Below are positions 18,004 to 26,880 of a DNA stretch of 64,000 bases, in pieces (the stretch's first letter is position 1; each line of letters starts with the position of its first letter). The notes under the pieces were generated by a model that made no database searches, was not told the origin of the DNA, and saw only the letters and a list, made by a program, of their open reading frames with translations. Origin of the DNA: Pseudomonas sp. MF4836 (lineage in GTDB: Bacteria > Pseudomonadota > Gammaproteobacteria > Pseudomonadales > Pseudomonadaceae); NCBI RefSeq assembly GCF_002018875.1, contig NZ_MVOL01000012.1, forward strand, positions 124,001 through 188,000. Direction: 5' to 3'. The position numbers were made by a program, and so were the translations under genes.

Positions 18004-18367
18004 AACAGCCTTATGTGAGAGGAACTTAAGGGTATTTTGCGGCGGTTGGGTCGCGAACTTCGCGATTTGGCTGCCCCTGGAGCCTGAAAGGCGGCTATTT
18101 AAACATGTTTGCCACAGGTGCTGTAAAGACTGGCGATGAGGGGAATGACGGGGGGATTTCGGGCTGGGTTGGCGCGGGCTACAGCCCCCTGAAACCCTGC
18201 CTTTTTGTGGTGAGGGAGCTTGCTCCCGCTCGGCCGCGCAGCGGTCGTCAATCAGGCGCTCGGGTTGTTTGGGTTGATCGCGGTCGCCCGGTTTGGGAGG
18301 GCTGCGCCCTCCAGCGGGAGCAAGCTCCCTCGCCACAGGAAGCGCTCAGCACTGGAGGGCGGTGGCG
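18004..18367. other. Intergenic stretch between puuB and puuR
   Basis: The 364-base gap contains the puuR promoter region (AT-richer up to about 18120) and the REPIN at 18206-18337. No gene with family character is seen. Confidence 0.55.
18206..18337. repeat. REPIN (inverted pair of REP elements)
   Basis: The left arm 18206-18230 is the reverse complement of the REP at 18313-18337 with one mismatch (T for C). The two arms enclose about 82 bases and could form a long hairpin. Inverted REP pairs of this kind are mobilised in trans by RAYT transposases in pseudomonads; no RAYT gene is in the window. Confidence 0.85.
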
Positions 18368-19648
18368 TCAGATACCGAAGCGGTCGCGCAGGGCGTAGTA
18401 GGCGGCGCCCATGGCTGTAAGCGGGGCCTGGAAGGTACGGCCGCCGAACATCGGCATGTGCGGCAGGGAAGCAAAGGCGTCGAAGCGTTCGGCGTCACCA
18501 CGGATCACTTCGCTGATCAGCTTGCCCGCCAAATGCGAACAGGTGACACCGTGCCCGCTGTAGCCCTGCATGTAGTAGGCATTCTTTTCGATACGGCCAA
18601 ATTGCGGCATGCGCGACATGGTCAGCAGGAAGTTGCCGGTCCAGCGGTAGTCGATCTTGACGTCTTTCAGCTGCGGGAAGGTCTTGAGGATCTTCGGCCG
18701 GATCAGCTGTTCGATGTCGTCCGGCTCGCGGGCGCCATAGACCACGCCACCGCCATACAGCAACCGGTTATCAGCGGTCAGGCGATAGTAGTCGAGCAGG
18801 TAGTTGCAGTCTTCGACGCAGTAATTGTTAGTGATCAGGCTGCGCGCGACTTTTTCCGACAGCGGCTCGGTGACCACGATCTGCGAACCGCAAGGCATGC
18901 TTTTGCGGGTCACCCGTGGGTCGAGGTTTTGCGGCAGGTAGGCGTTGCCGGCGATCAGCAGGTACTTGGCCCGGACCACGCCCTTGGCCGTACGCACCAC
19001 GTTGGGTTCGCCGTAGGTGATTTCCTCGGCCGCCGATTGCTCGAAGATCTTGCCGCCCAGGCCGATGATGGCGCTGGCTTCACCCAGGGCCAGGTTCAGC
19101 GGGTGGACGTGGCCGCCCTGCTTGTCCAGCAGGCCGCCAACGTAGTTGTCACAGCCCACTTCACGCGCCATGTCCTTGGCATCGAGCAGCTGCAGATTGC
19201 GGTTGCCGTAGCGCTCCCAGCTGCTTTTCTGTTCAGCCAGGCCCTTGAGCTGCTTTTTGTTCAGCGCGGCGAAGATCCCGCCCGGGCGGTAGTCGCACTG
19301 GATGTCGTAGTGCTGGATGCGCTGGCGAATGATATCGGCGCCTTCGAACATCATGCTGCCGAGGATTTCGGCGCTCTTTTCACCGTAGCGCTGTTCGATC
19401 ACATCCACGTCACGGCTGTAGGAGTTGACCAGTTGCCCGCCGTTGCGCCCGCTGGCGCCGAAGCCGACCTTGGCCGCTTCGAGCACGGTGACGCTGTAGC
19501 CGGCTTCGGCCAGGAACAGCGCCGACGACAGGCCGGTATAACCGGCGCCAATCACACAGACATCGCACTCCACCAGTTCTTCAAGCACGGGGAAGTCGCC
19601 GGTGTGGTTGCGGGTCGCGGCGTAGTAGCTGTTTACATGAGGTTGCAT
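18368..19648 (-). CDS. puuB: Gamma-glutamylputrescine oxidoreductase
   Basis: FAD-dependent oxidase of the Puu pathway, converting gamma-glutamylputrescine to gamma-glutamyl-gamma-aminobutyraldehyde. It has 426 residues of the DAO fold with the dinucleotide-binding GAGYTGLSSALFLAEAG near residues 34-50, followed by GFGASGRNGGQ, and a C-terminal MQGYSGHGVTCSHLAGKL flavin-contact region. It is the third gene of puuA-puuC-puuB, 59 bases after puuC. The complete gamma-glutamylation route is present here, whereas the P. aeruginosa spu locus uses a transaminase, SpuC. Confidence 0.93.
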   Translation of the reverse strand: MQPHVNSYYAATRNHTGDFPVLEELVECDVCVIGAGYTGLSSALFLAEAGYSVTVLEAAKVGFGASGRNGGQLVNSYSRDVDVIEQRYGEKSAEILGSMMFEGADIIRQRIQHYDIQCDYRPGGIFAALNKKQLKGLAEQKSSWERYGNRNLQLLDAKDMAREVGCDNYVGGLLDKQGGHVHPLNLALGEASAIIGLGGKIFEQSAAEEITYGEPNVVRTAKGVVRAKYLLIAGNAYLPQNLDPRVTRKSMPCGSQIVVTEPLSEKVARSLITNNYCVEDCNYLLDYYRLTADNRLLYGGGVVYGAREPDDIEQLIRPKILKTFPQLKDVKIDYRWTGNFLLTMSRMPQFGRIEKNAYYMQGYSGHGVTCSHLAGKLISEVIRGDAERFDAFASLPHMPMFGGRTFQAPLTAMGAAYYALRDRFGI

Positions 19649-19707
19649 GGTTCGGACTCCCGGGCGACTGGCCGGCGCAGGCCGGCAATCGCCGTTGTTA
19701 TTAGGGC

Positions 19708-21198
19708 TTAGAGCTTGATCCAGGTGGCTTTGAGCTCGGTGTACTTGTCAAAGGCGTGCAGCGACTTGTCGCGGCCATTGCCCGACTGCTTGAAGCCGCC
19801 GAACGGCGCGGTCATGTCGCCGCCGTCATACTGGTTGACCCACACGCTGCCGGCGCGCAGGCCCCGGGCGAAGCGGTGGGCGCGGCTGAGGTTGGCGGTC
19901 CACACCGCAGCCGCCAGGCCGAAGATGCTGTCGTTGGCGATCGCCAGCGCTTCTTCTTCGGTGTCGAAGCTGATCAGCGACAACACCGGGCCGAAGATTT
20001 CTTCGCGGGCGATGGTCATGGCGTTGGTCACGCCGTCGAAAATCGTCGGCTCCACGTACTGCCCGCCCGTGTCCTGCAGGGTGCGCTGGCCACCGACCAA
20101 TAGCTGGGCGCCCTGCTCCTTGCCGATCTCGATATAGCGCAATACGTTGTCCAGTTGCCGCTGATCGACCACCGCGCCGACCTTGGTCGCCGGGTCCAGG
20201 GGGTGCCCCGGCTTCCAGGCCTGGAGCGCTTGCACCAGTAACGGAATAAATGCCTCGCGGATCGAGCGCTGCACCAGCAGCCGCGAACCGGCCACGCAGA
20301 CTTCGCCCTGGTTGAAGGCGATCCCGGCCGCTGCCGCTTCTGCTGCGGCGCGCAGGTCCGGGGCATCGGCGAACACCACGTTGGGGCTCTTGCCGCCAGC
20401 CTCCAGCCACACCCGCTTCATATTGCTCTGGCCGGAATACGCCAGCAGTTGCTTGGCCACCCCGGTGGAACCGGTAAAGGCCAGCACGTCCACATCCATA
20501 TGCAGGGCCAGGGCCTTGCCGACGGTGTGACCGTAGCCCGGCAGTACGTTGAACACGCCCGGGGGAATGCCGGCCTCGAGTGCCAGCCGGGCCAGGCGAA
20601 TGGCGGTCAACGGCGACTTTTCCGAAGGCTTGAGGATGAACGAGTTACCCGCCGCCAGGGCCGGAGCGAACTTCCAGCTGGCCATGATCATCGGGAAATT
20701 CCACGGCACGATGGCTGCCACCACGCCGCAGGGTTCCCGCGTGATCAGGCCCAACTGGTCGTGGGGCGTGGGCGCCACTTCGTCGTAGAGCTTGTCGATG
20801 GCCTCGGCGCTCCAGCGGATCGCGTTGGCGGTGGCCGGCACGTCGATGGCCATGGAATCGCCGATCGGCTTGCCCATGTCCAGGGTTTCCAGGAGCGCCA
20901 GTTCTTCCTGATTCTCGAGGATCAGCTCGGCAAACCGGAGCAGCACCCGCTTGCGCGCCGCCGGGGCTTGCAAGCGCCAGACCCCGGATTCGAACGCCCG
21001 GCGTGCAGCGCCCACCGCCGCGTCGGCGTCGGCGGTATCGGTGCTGGCGACCCGGGCCAGAAACCGCCCGTCCACCGGGCTGATGCTGTCAAAGGTCTCG
21101 CCGCTTTCGGCCCAGCGGTACTCGCCGTCGATAAAGGCCCGGCCTTCAAGGCTCAGGGACTGGAAGTGCTGCTCCCAGTCATTGCGATGCTTGGTCAT
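19708..21198 (-). CDS. puuC: Gamma-glutamyl-gamma-aminobutyraldehyde dehydrogenase
   Basis: NAD(P)-dependent aldehyde dehydrogenase of 496 residues that oxidises the PuuB product to gamma-glutamyl-GABA. The catalytic Cys is in NQGEVCVAGSR near residue 302, the general-base Glu in LEAGGKSPN near 265, and the cofactor strand VPWNFPM near 165. It follows puuA by 33 bases on the same strand and precedes puuB, so one transcript is likely. Paralogues of this family can accept other amino-aldehydes. Confidence 0.93.
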   Translation of the reverse strand: MTKHRNDWEQHFQSLSLEGRAFIDGEYRWAESGETFDSISPVDGRFLARVASTDTADADAAVGAARRAFESGVWRLQAPAARKRVLLRFAELILENQEELALLETLDMGKPIGDSMAIDVPATANAIRWSAEAIDKLYDEVAPTPHDQLGLITREPCGVVAAIVPWNFPMIMASWKFAPALAAGNSFILKPSEKSPLTAIRLARLALEAGIPPGVFNVLPGYGHTVGKALALHMDVDVLAFTGSTGVAKQLLAYSGQSNMKRVWLEAGGKSPNVVFADAPDLRAAAEAAAAGIAFNQGEVCVAGSRLLVQRSIREAFIPLLVQALQAWKPGHPLDPATKVGAVVDQRQLDNVLRYIEIGKEQGAQLLVGGQRTLQDTGGQYVEPTIFDGVTNAMTIAREEIFGPVLSLISFDTEEEALAIANDSIFGLAAAVWTANLSRAHRFARGLRAGSVWVNQYDGGDMTAPFGGFKQSGNGRDKSLHAFDKYTELKATWIKL

Positions 21199-21231
21199 AT
21201 GCAGTGCTCAACGCAAAAAGTGGGAGGGCCG

Positions 21232-22608
21232 TCAGACCGTGTGCAGGTACCAGTTGTACTCAAGGTCGGAAATCGAATTCTCGAACTCGGCCAGCTCACT
21301 TTCCTTGCACGCCACAAACACGTCGATGTACAGCGGGTCGATGTACCTGGCCATGACTTCGCTGTCGTCCAGCTCGCGCAGGGCGTCACGCAGGTTGTTG
21401 GGCAGGCTTTGCTCGTTCTGCTCGTAGGAGTTGCCTTCGACCGGCGCCCCCGGCTCGATCTTGTTGGTCAGGCCATGGTGAATACCGGCCAGTACCGAGG
21501 CCATCAGCAGATAGGGGTTGGCGTCGGCGCCGGCCACTCGGTGCTCGATGCGCACGGCATCCGCCGAACCGGTCGGCACGCGCACGGCCACGGTGCGGTT
21601 GTCGATGCCCCAGCTCGGCGAGTTCGGCACATAGAACTGCGCGCCGAAACGGCGGTAGGAGTTGACGTTGGGGCAGAGGAACGCCATCTGCGCCGGCAGG
21701 GTTTCCAGCACGCCGCCGATGGCGTGGCGCAGGGCGTCGTTGGTCTCGGGGTCTTCGCTGGCGAAGATGTTGTTGCCCTTTTTGTCGAGGATCGAGATGT
21801 GCACGTGCAAGCCATTACCGGCCTGGCCCGGGTAGGGCTTGGCCATAAAGGTGGTGTCCATCTCGTGGTCGTAGGCGATGTTTTTCACCAGGCGCTTGAG
21901 CAGTACCGCGTAGTCGCAGGCCTTGATCGGGTCGCTGACGTGGTGCAGGTTGACCTCGAACTGCGCCGGGGCGCTTTCCTTGACGATGGCGTCGGCGGGG
22001 ATGCCCTGCTCTTTCGCGCCTTCAAGGATGTCTTGCAGGCAATCGACGTATTCGTCGAGGTCATCGATCAGGTAGACCTGGGTCGAATGCGGGCGCTTGC
22101 CGGAGATGGGCGAGCGCGGCGCTTGCGGGCGACCGTTCACGTTGTCCTGGTCGATCAGGTAGAACTCCAGCTCGAACGCGGCGCAGATAGTCAGGCCCAG
22201 TTCGTCGAACTTGCTCACCACCTGACGCAGCACTTCCCGCGGGTCGGCGAAGAACGGCTGGCCTTCGAGTTCATGCATGGTCATTAACAGCTGCGCGGTG
22301 GGGCGCTTCTGCCAGGGCTCGATGCTCAGGGTGTCCGGGATCGGGTAGCAGATGCGGTCGGAGTCGCCGATGTCCAGGCCCAGGCCGGTGCTTTCCACGG
22401 TGGAGCCGTTGATGTCCAGGGCGAACAACGAGGCCGGGAGGTTGATGCCTTTTTCGTACACCTTGTGCAGCGCGGTGCGTTCGATGCGCTTGCCGCGCAC
22501 CACGCCGTTCATGTCTGCAATCAGCAGATCGACGTACAGGACCTCAGGGTGTTTTTTCAGAAAGGCGTTGGCTTCGTTGAGCTGAACGGCACGCAGTGGG
22601 ACCGACAT
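21232..22608 (-). CDS. puuA: Gamma-glutamylputrescine synthetase (glutamine-synthetase family)
   Basis: ATP-dependent ligase joining glutamate to putrescine, the first Puu step. Length is 458 residues, with a glutamine-synthetase fold: an N-terminal beta-grasp part, FELEFYLID, GNGLHVHIS near residue 260 and the RIEHRVAGADANPYL stretch near 350. It opens the puuA-puuC-puuB operon and is divergent from puuD across 267 bases carrying three copies of the motif GTTAATTA. P. aeruginosa calls the orthologue SpuB. The polyamine context on both sides separates it from the nitrogen-assimilating GlnA. Confidence 0.93.
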   Translation of the reverse strand: MSVPLRAVQLNEANAFLKKHPEVLYVDLLIADMNGVVRGKRIERTALHKVYEKGINLPASLFALDINGSTVESTGLGLDIGDSDRICYPIPDTLSIEPWQKRPTAQLLMTMHELEGQPFFADPREVLRQVVSKFDELGLTICAAFELEFYLIDQDNVNGRPQAPRSPISGKRPHSTQVYLIDDLDEYVDCLQDILEGAKEQGIPADAIVKESAPAQFEVNLHHVSDPIKACDYAVLLKRLVKNIAYDHEMDTTFMAKPYPGQAGNGLHVHISILDKKGNNIFASEDPETNDALRHAIGGVLETLPAQMAFLCPNVNSYRRFGAQFYVPNSPSWGIDNRTVAVRVPTGSADAVRIEHRVAGADANPYLLMASVLAGIHHGLTNKIEPGAPVEGNSYEQNEQSLPNNLRDALRELDDSEVMARYIDPLYIDVFVACKESELAEFENSISDLEYNWYLHTV

Positions 22609-22622
22609 GATGCACCTATTGT

Positions 22623-22815
22623 GTTAATTATTATGTTCAAAGCTGTTTCGTGACAGCAGTCAATCCGAAAGGCAAAGTGAAGTCAATAGCGAACACCCGA
22701 GGTGTTTCGTTAATTATATTGACACCAATCAGGCCGATACAGGGCGCACACCCCGTTAATCAGCCTGATCACGCCATGCGGTGTTTATAATTTTTTACAG
22801 GAAAGTTGTTAATTA
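22623..22815 (+). promoter_or_regulatory. Three direct copies of GTTAATTA, candidate PuuR operators
   Basis: GTTAATTA occurs at 22623-22630, 22709-22716 and 22808-22815, always in the same orientation, each followed by three A/T bases and then T. They fall in the divergent puuA/puuD promoter region. The second copy (TTAATTATATTGACA) partly resembles the 15-base E. coli PuuR site AAAATATAATGAACA, so PuuR is the natural candidate; this is inference. Confidence 0.5.
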
Positions 22816-22875
22816 AAATCAACGAGGATAAGCTCTGGAAAAACTCGTTCCAGCGTGAATTTCGAGGTGATAAAA

Positions 22876-23637
22876 ATGGCACTCAAGCCATTGATCGGTG
22901 TTACTGCGTGCGTCAAAGAGATTGGCCTGCACCCCTACCATGTCAGCGGCGACAAGTACTTGCGTGCTGTCAGCGTCGCGGCCCTGGGGTTGCCGGTGAT
23001 CATCCCTTCCCTGGCGGACCTCTGCGAGATCAAGGATCTGCTGCGCTACGTCGATGGCCTGCTGTTTACCGGCTCGCCATCCAATGTCGAACCCTTCCAC
23101 TATCAAGGCACTCCCAGCGCGCCGGGCACCGCCCATGACCCGCAGCGCGACGCCACCACCCTGCCCCTGTTGCGGGCGGCGGTAGAGGCCGGCGTGCCGG
23201 TCCTCGGTATCTGCCGTGGCTTCCAGGAAATGAACGTGGCCTTTGGCGGCAGCCTGCACCAGAAGGTGCATGAACTGCCGGGCTATATGGACCACCGCGA
23301 AGCCGACGACCCGCGCCTTGAAGTCCAGTACGCCCCGGCGCACCCGGTGGCGATCCAGCCCGGCGGTGCGTTCGAGGCCATGGGCCTGGCCGGCGAGATC
23401 CAGGTCAACTCGATCCACAGCCAGGGCATCGACCGCCTGGGCGATGGCCTGCGGGTCGAGGCCGTGGCCCCGGATGGCCTGATCGAAGCCGTTTCCGTGG
23501 AGCACAGCCAGGCGTTTGCCTTCGGCGTGCAGTGGCACCCGGAATGGCAGGTCCTGTCGAACCCGGCCTACCTGAGCATTTTCCAGGCCTTTGGCGATGC
23601 CTGCCGGCACCGTGCCGCGCAGCGTCAGCGCCTTTAA
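22876..23637 (+). CDS. puuD: Gamma-glutamyl-GABA hydrolase
   Basis: Class I glutamine-amidotransferase-fold hydrolase of 253 residues releasing glutamate and GABA, the last Puu step. The nucleophile Cys is in LGICRGFQEMN near residue 113, and the His of the triad in QWHPEWQV near 222. The ATG at 22876 has GAGGTGA 5-6 bases upstream; a GTG seven codons earlier is less convincing. It is divergent from puuA and lies 245 bases before potG on the same strand. P. aeruginosa names it SpuA. Confidence 0.93.
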   Translation: MALKPLIGVTACVKEIGLHPYHVSGDKYLRAVSVAALGLPVIIPSLADLCEIKDLLRYVDGLLFTGSPSNVEPFHYQGTPSAPGTAHDPQRDATTLPLLRAAVEAGVPVLGICRGFQEMNVAFGGSLHQKVHELPGYMDHREADDPRLEVQYAPAHPVAIQPGGAFEAMGLAGEIQVNSIHSQGIDRLGDGLRVEAVAPDGLIEAVSVEHSQAFAFGVQWHPEWQVLSNPAYLSIFQAFGDACRHRAAQRQRL

Positions 23638-23882
23638 CCCAAGGCAGCCCGCACAGGGTTGCAAGCACCCGAGTCACCGATTGACACGCCCTGCCCACCC
23701 GGCGCGCGCACTTCCGTGCGCCCGTCGTGCGGCGTGAACGGCAATACCTGAACAACAACAAGCAAGGCCAGGCAGCCAGGACGGCGGCGCCGAATAAACC
23801 TGCACAGCACTGACGGTGCAGGTTTGCAATCAACCTTATTAAGTCAGGCCGCATTGGCCCGACGACCTGTTGGGAGTTTCAC

Positions 23883-25025
23883 ATGGCAAACGCCTCCAGC
23901 ATTTATCGCAAGGCTCTGGAAGGTCATCAGCAACCACAAAAGGTGCTGGTGAAGATCGACCGCGTGACCAAGAAGTTCGATGAAACCGTGGCCGTGGACG
24001 ATGTGTCCCTGGAGATCCACCAGGGCGAGATCTTCGCCCTGCTGGGCGGCTCCGGTTCCGGCAAGTCCACCCTGCTGCGCATGCTCGCCGGTTTCGAACG
24101 GCCCACCGAAGGCCGCATCTTGCTGGATGGCGTGGACATCACCGATATGCCGCCCTATGAGCGGCCGATCAACATGATGTTCCAGTCCTATGCCCTGTTC
24201 CCGCACATGACCGTGGCCCAGAACATCGCCTTTGGCCTCAAGCAGGATCGCCTGCCGGCCAGCGAGATAGAGGCCCGGGTCGAGGAAATGCTCAAGCTGG
24301 TGCACATGACCCAGTACGCCCGGCGCAAACCCCACCAGCTCTCCGGCGGCCAGCGCCAGCGCGTGGCCCTGGCCCGCTCCCTGGCCAAGCGCCCGAAACT
24401 GCTGCTGCTCGACGAACCCATGGGCGCCCTGGATAAAAAGCTGCGCTCGCAGATGCAACTGGAGCTGGTGGAGATCATCGAACGCGTGGGCGTGACCTGC
24501 GTGATGGTGACCCACGATCAGGAAGAGGCCATGACCATGGCCCAGCGCATCGCCATCATGCACCTGGGCTGGATCGCCCAGATCGGCAGCCCGGTGGACA
24601 TCTACGAAGCCCCGGTGAGCCGTCTGGTGTGCGAGTTCATCGGCAACGTGAATGCCTTCGACGGCACCGTGGTCGAAGACCTCGAAGGCCACGCCATCAT
24701 CCACTGCCCCGAGCTGGAACAGCCGATCTACGTCGGCCACGGAGTCAGCACCTCGGTGCAGGACAAGTCGGTGACCTACGCCATCCGCCCGGAAAAAATG
24801 CTGGTCAGCACCGTCAAACCCGAGAACAGCTACAACTGGTCCCAGGGCAAGGTGCATGACATCGCCTACCTCGGCGGCCACTCGGTGTTCTACGTCGAGC
24901 TGCCCAGCGGCAAGATCGTCCAGTCGTTCATGGCCAACGCCGAACGCCGTGGCGCCCGGCCGACCTGGGACGACACCGTATACGTGTGGTGGGAAGACGA
25001 CAGCGGCGTGGTACTGCGGGCATGA
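23883..25025 (+). CDS. potG: Putrescine/polyamine ABC transporter ATP-binding protein
   Basis: ATPase of 380 residues energising polyamine import at the inner membrane. Walker A GGSGSGKST is near residue 55, signature LSGGQRQRVALARS near 154, Walker B LLLLDEPMGALD near 176, and a C-terminal TOBE domain occupies about 290-375. It opens the potG-H-I-F run; its stop overlaps the next ATG (ATGA). The gene corresponds to SpuF of P. aeruginosa. GGGAGTTTCAC precedes the ATG. Confidence 0.93.
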   Translation: MANASSIYRKALEGHQQPQKVLVKIDRVTKKFDETVAVDDVSLEIHQGEIFALLGGSGSGKSTLLRMLAGFERPTEGRILLDGVDITDMPPYERPINMMFQSYALFPHMTVAQNIAFGLKQDRLPASEIEARVEEMLKLVHMTQYARRKPHQLSGGQRQRVALARSLAKRPKLLLLDEPMGALDKKLRSQMQLELVEIIERVGVTCVMVTHDQEEAMTMAQRIAIMHLGWIAQIGSPVDIYEAPVSRLVCEFIGNVNAFDGTVVEDLEGHAIIHCPELEQPIYVGHGVSTSVQDKSVTYAIRPEKMLVSTVKPENSYNWSQGKVHDIAYLGGHSVFYVELPSGKIVQSFMANAERRGARPTWDDTVYVWWEDDSGVVLRA

Positions 25026-25951
25026 GTACTTCGACCATGAGCACTTTCAATCAGGCGTTGATCCGTGTGCTGCCCAGCGGTCGCAAGCTGGTGATCGGCA
25101 TTCCCTTCCTCTGGCTGTTCCTGTTTTTCATGCTGCCGTTCTTCCTGGTGATGAAAATCAGCTTCTCAGAAGCGGCGGTGGCGATTCCGCCCTACTCGGA
25201 GATCTACAGCTTCGTCGACCAGAAACTCCAGGTGCTGCTGAACCTGGGCAACTACAGCCTGCTGGGCGCCGACGAGTTGTACATCTCGGCCTACCTGGGC
25301 TCGCTGAAGATCGCCCTGCTCAGCACCCTGATGTGCCTGGCGATCGGCTTTCCCATGGCCTATGCGATTTCCAAGGCGCGCAAGGAAGCGCAAAACGTGT
25401 TGCTGCTGCTGATCATGATGCCGACCTGGACCGCGATCCTGATCCGCGTCTATGCCTGGATGGGCATCCTCAGCAACAACGGCCTGCTCAACGCCTTCCT
25501 GATGTGGAGCGGCCTGACCTCGAGCCCGATCGAAATCCTCAACACCAACACCGCGGTGTACATCGGCGTGGTCTACGCCTACCTGCCGTTCATGGTGCTG
25601 CCGCTGTACGCCAACCTGGTCAAGCACGACCAGAGCCTGCTGGAAGCGGCTTCGGACCTGGGCTCGAGCAACTTCAACAACTTCTGGAAAATCACCGTGC
25701 CCCTGGCCAAGAACGGCATCGTTGCCGGGTGCATGCTGGTGTTCATCCCGGTGGTCGGCGAGTTCGTGATCCCGGAACTGCTGGGCGGCCCGGAAACCCT
25801 GATGATCGGCCGCGTGCTGTGGCAGGAGTTCTTCAATAACCGCGACTGGCCGGTGGCGTCCGCCCTGGCGGTGGTGATGCTGGCGATCCTGATTATTCCC
25901 ATCCTGCTGTTCAACCGCAGCCAGGCCAAAGAAATGGAGGCACGGGCATGA
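25022..25951 (+). CDS. potH: Putrescine/polyamine ABC transporter permease
   Basis: Inner-membrane permease of 309 residues with six hydrophobic segments. The EAA loop is LLEAASDLGSSNFNNFWKITVPLAKNG near residues 200-225, and VVGEFVIPELLGG is typical of PotB/PotH proteins. The ATG at 25022 overlaps the potG stop (ATGA); an upstream in-frame ATG at 24986 lies inside potG and is not needed. It pairs with PotI. Confidence 0.93.
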   Translation: MSTSTMSTFNQALIRVLPSGRKLVIGIPFLWLFLFFMLPFFLVMKISFSEAAVAIPPYSEIYSFVDQKLQVLLNLGNYSLLGADELYISAYLGSLKIALLSTLMCLAIGFPMAYAISKARKEAQNVLLLLIMMPTWTAILIRVYAWMGILSNNGLLNAFLMWSGLTSSPIEILNTNTAVYIGVVYAYLPFMVLPLYANLVKHDQSLLEAASDLGSSNFNNFWKITVPLAKNGIVAGCMLVFIPVVGEFVIPELLGGPETLMIGRVLWQEFFNNRDWPVASALAVVMLAILIIPILLFNRSQAKEMEARA

Positions 25952-26838
25952 AGCGTTTCAGTTTTTCGACCCTGATGCTGGTGCTCGGCTTGTTGTTCAT
26001 CTATCTGCCGATGCTGATTCTGGTGATCTACTCGTTCAACGCCTCCAAGCTGGTGACGGTCTGGGGCGGCTGGTCGTTCAAGTGGTACCTGGGCCTGCTC
26101 GACAACACCCAACTGATGGGCTCGGTGGCGCGCTCCCTGGAGATTGCCTGCTACACCGCCGTGGCCGCCGTGGCCCTGGGCACCCTCGCCGCCTTCGTGC
26201 TGACCCGGGTCACCCGCTTCAAGGGCCGGACCCTGTTCGGCGGCCTGGTGACGGCGCCCCTGGTGATGCCCGAAGTGATCACCGGCCTGTCGCTGTTACT
26301 GCTGTTCGTGGCCATGGCACAGATGATCGGCTGGCCCATGGAACGCGGGCTGGTGACCATCTGGATCGCCCACACCACGTTCTGCGCCGCCTATGTTGCG
26401 GTAGTGGTCTCGGCGCGCCTGCGGGAGCTGGACCTGTCCATCGAAGAAGCCGCCATGGACCTCGGTGCGCGGCCATTCAAGGTGTTTTTCCTGATCACAA
26501 TCCCTATGATCGCGCCCTCGCTCGCGGCGGGCGGCATGATGTCGTTCGCCTTGTCCCTGGATGACCTGGTGCTGGCCAGTTTCGTTTCCGGGCCCGGCTC
26601 CACCACCCTGCCGATGGAGGTGTTCTCCGCCGTGCGCCTGGGGGTCAAGCCGGAGATCAACGCCGTGGCCAGCCTGATTCTGCTGGCGGTGTCCCTGGTG
26701 ACCTTCATGGTCTGGTACTTCAGCCGCAAGGCCGAAGCCAACCGCAAGCGGGCGATCCAGGAAGCCATGGAGCAGACCGCCAGCGAAACCTGGCAGGCGC
26801 AACCCAAGCAGCCACAACGAACGCCAGCGACGGCCTAG
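25948..26838 (+). CDS. potI: Putrescine/polyamine ABC transporter permease
   Basis: Second inner-membrane permease, 296 residues, six hydrophobic segments. The EAA loop is SIEEAAMDLGARPFKVFFLITIP near residue 168, and the MSFALSLDDLVLASF segment is typical of PotC/PotI. It overlaps potH by ATGA, so the two subunits are translationally coupled. The C-terminus carries a charged, Gln-rich tail of about 40 residues after the last helix. Confidence 0.93.
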   Translation: MKRFSFSTLMLVLGLLFIYLPMLILVIYSFNASKLVTVWGGWSFKWYLGLLDNTQLMGSVARSLEIACYTAVAAVALGTLAAFVLTRVTRFKGRTLFGGLVTAPLVMPEVITGLSLLLLFVAMAQMIGWPMERGLVTIWIAHTTFCAAYVAVVVSARLRELDLSIEEAAMDLGARPFKVFFLITIPMIAPSLAAGGMMSFALSLDDLVLASFVSGPGSTTLPMEVFSAVRLGVKPEINAVASLILLAVSLVTFMVWYFSRKAEANRKRAIQEAMEQTASETWQAQPKQPQRTPATA

Positions 26839-26880
26839 GCCGTCGCGTTTTACCCCACAACAAGAAATGGAGTTGGATGC

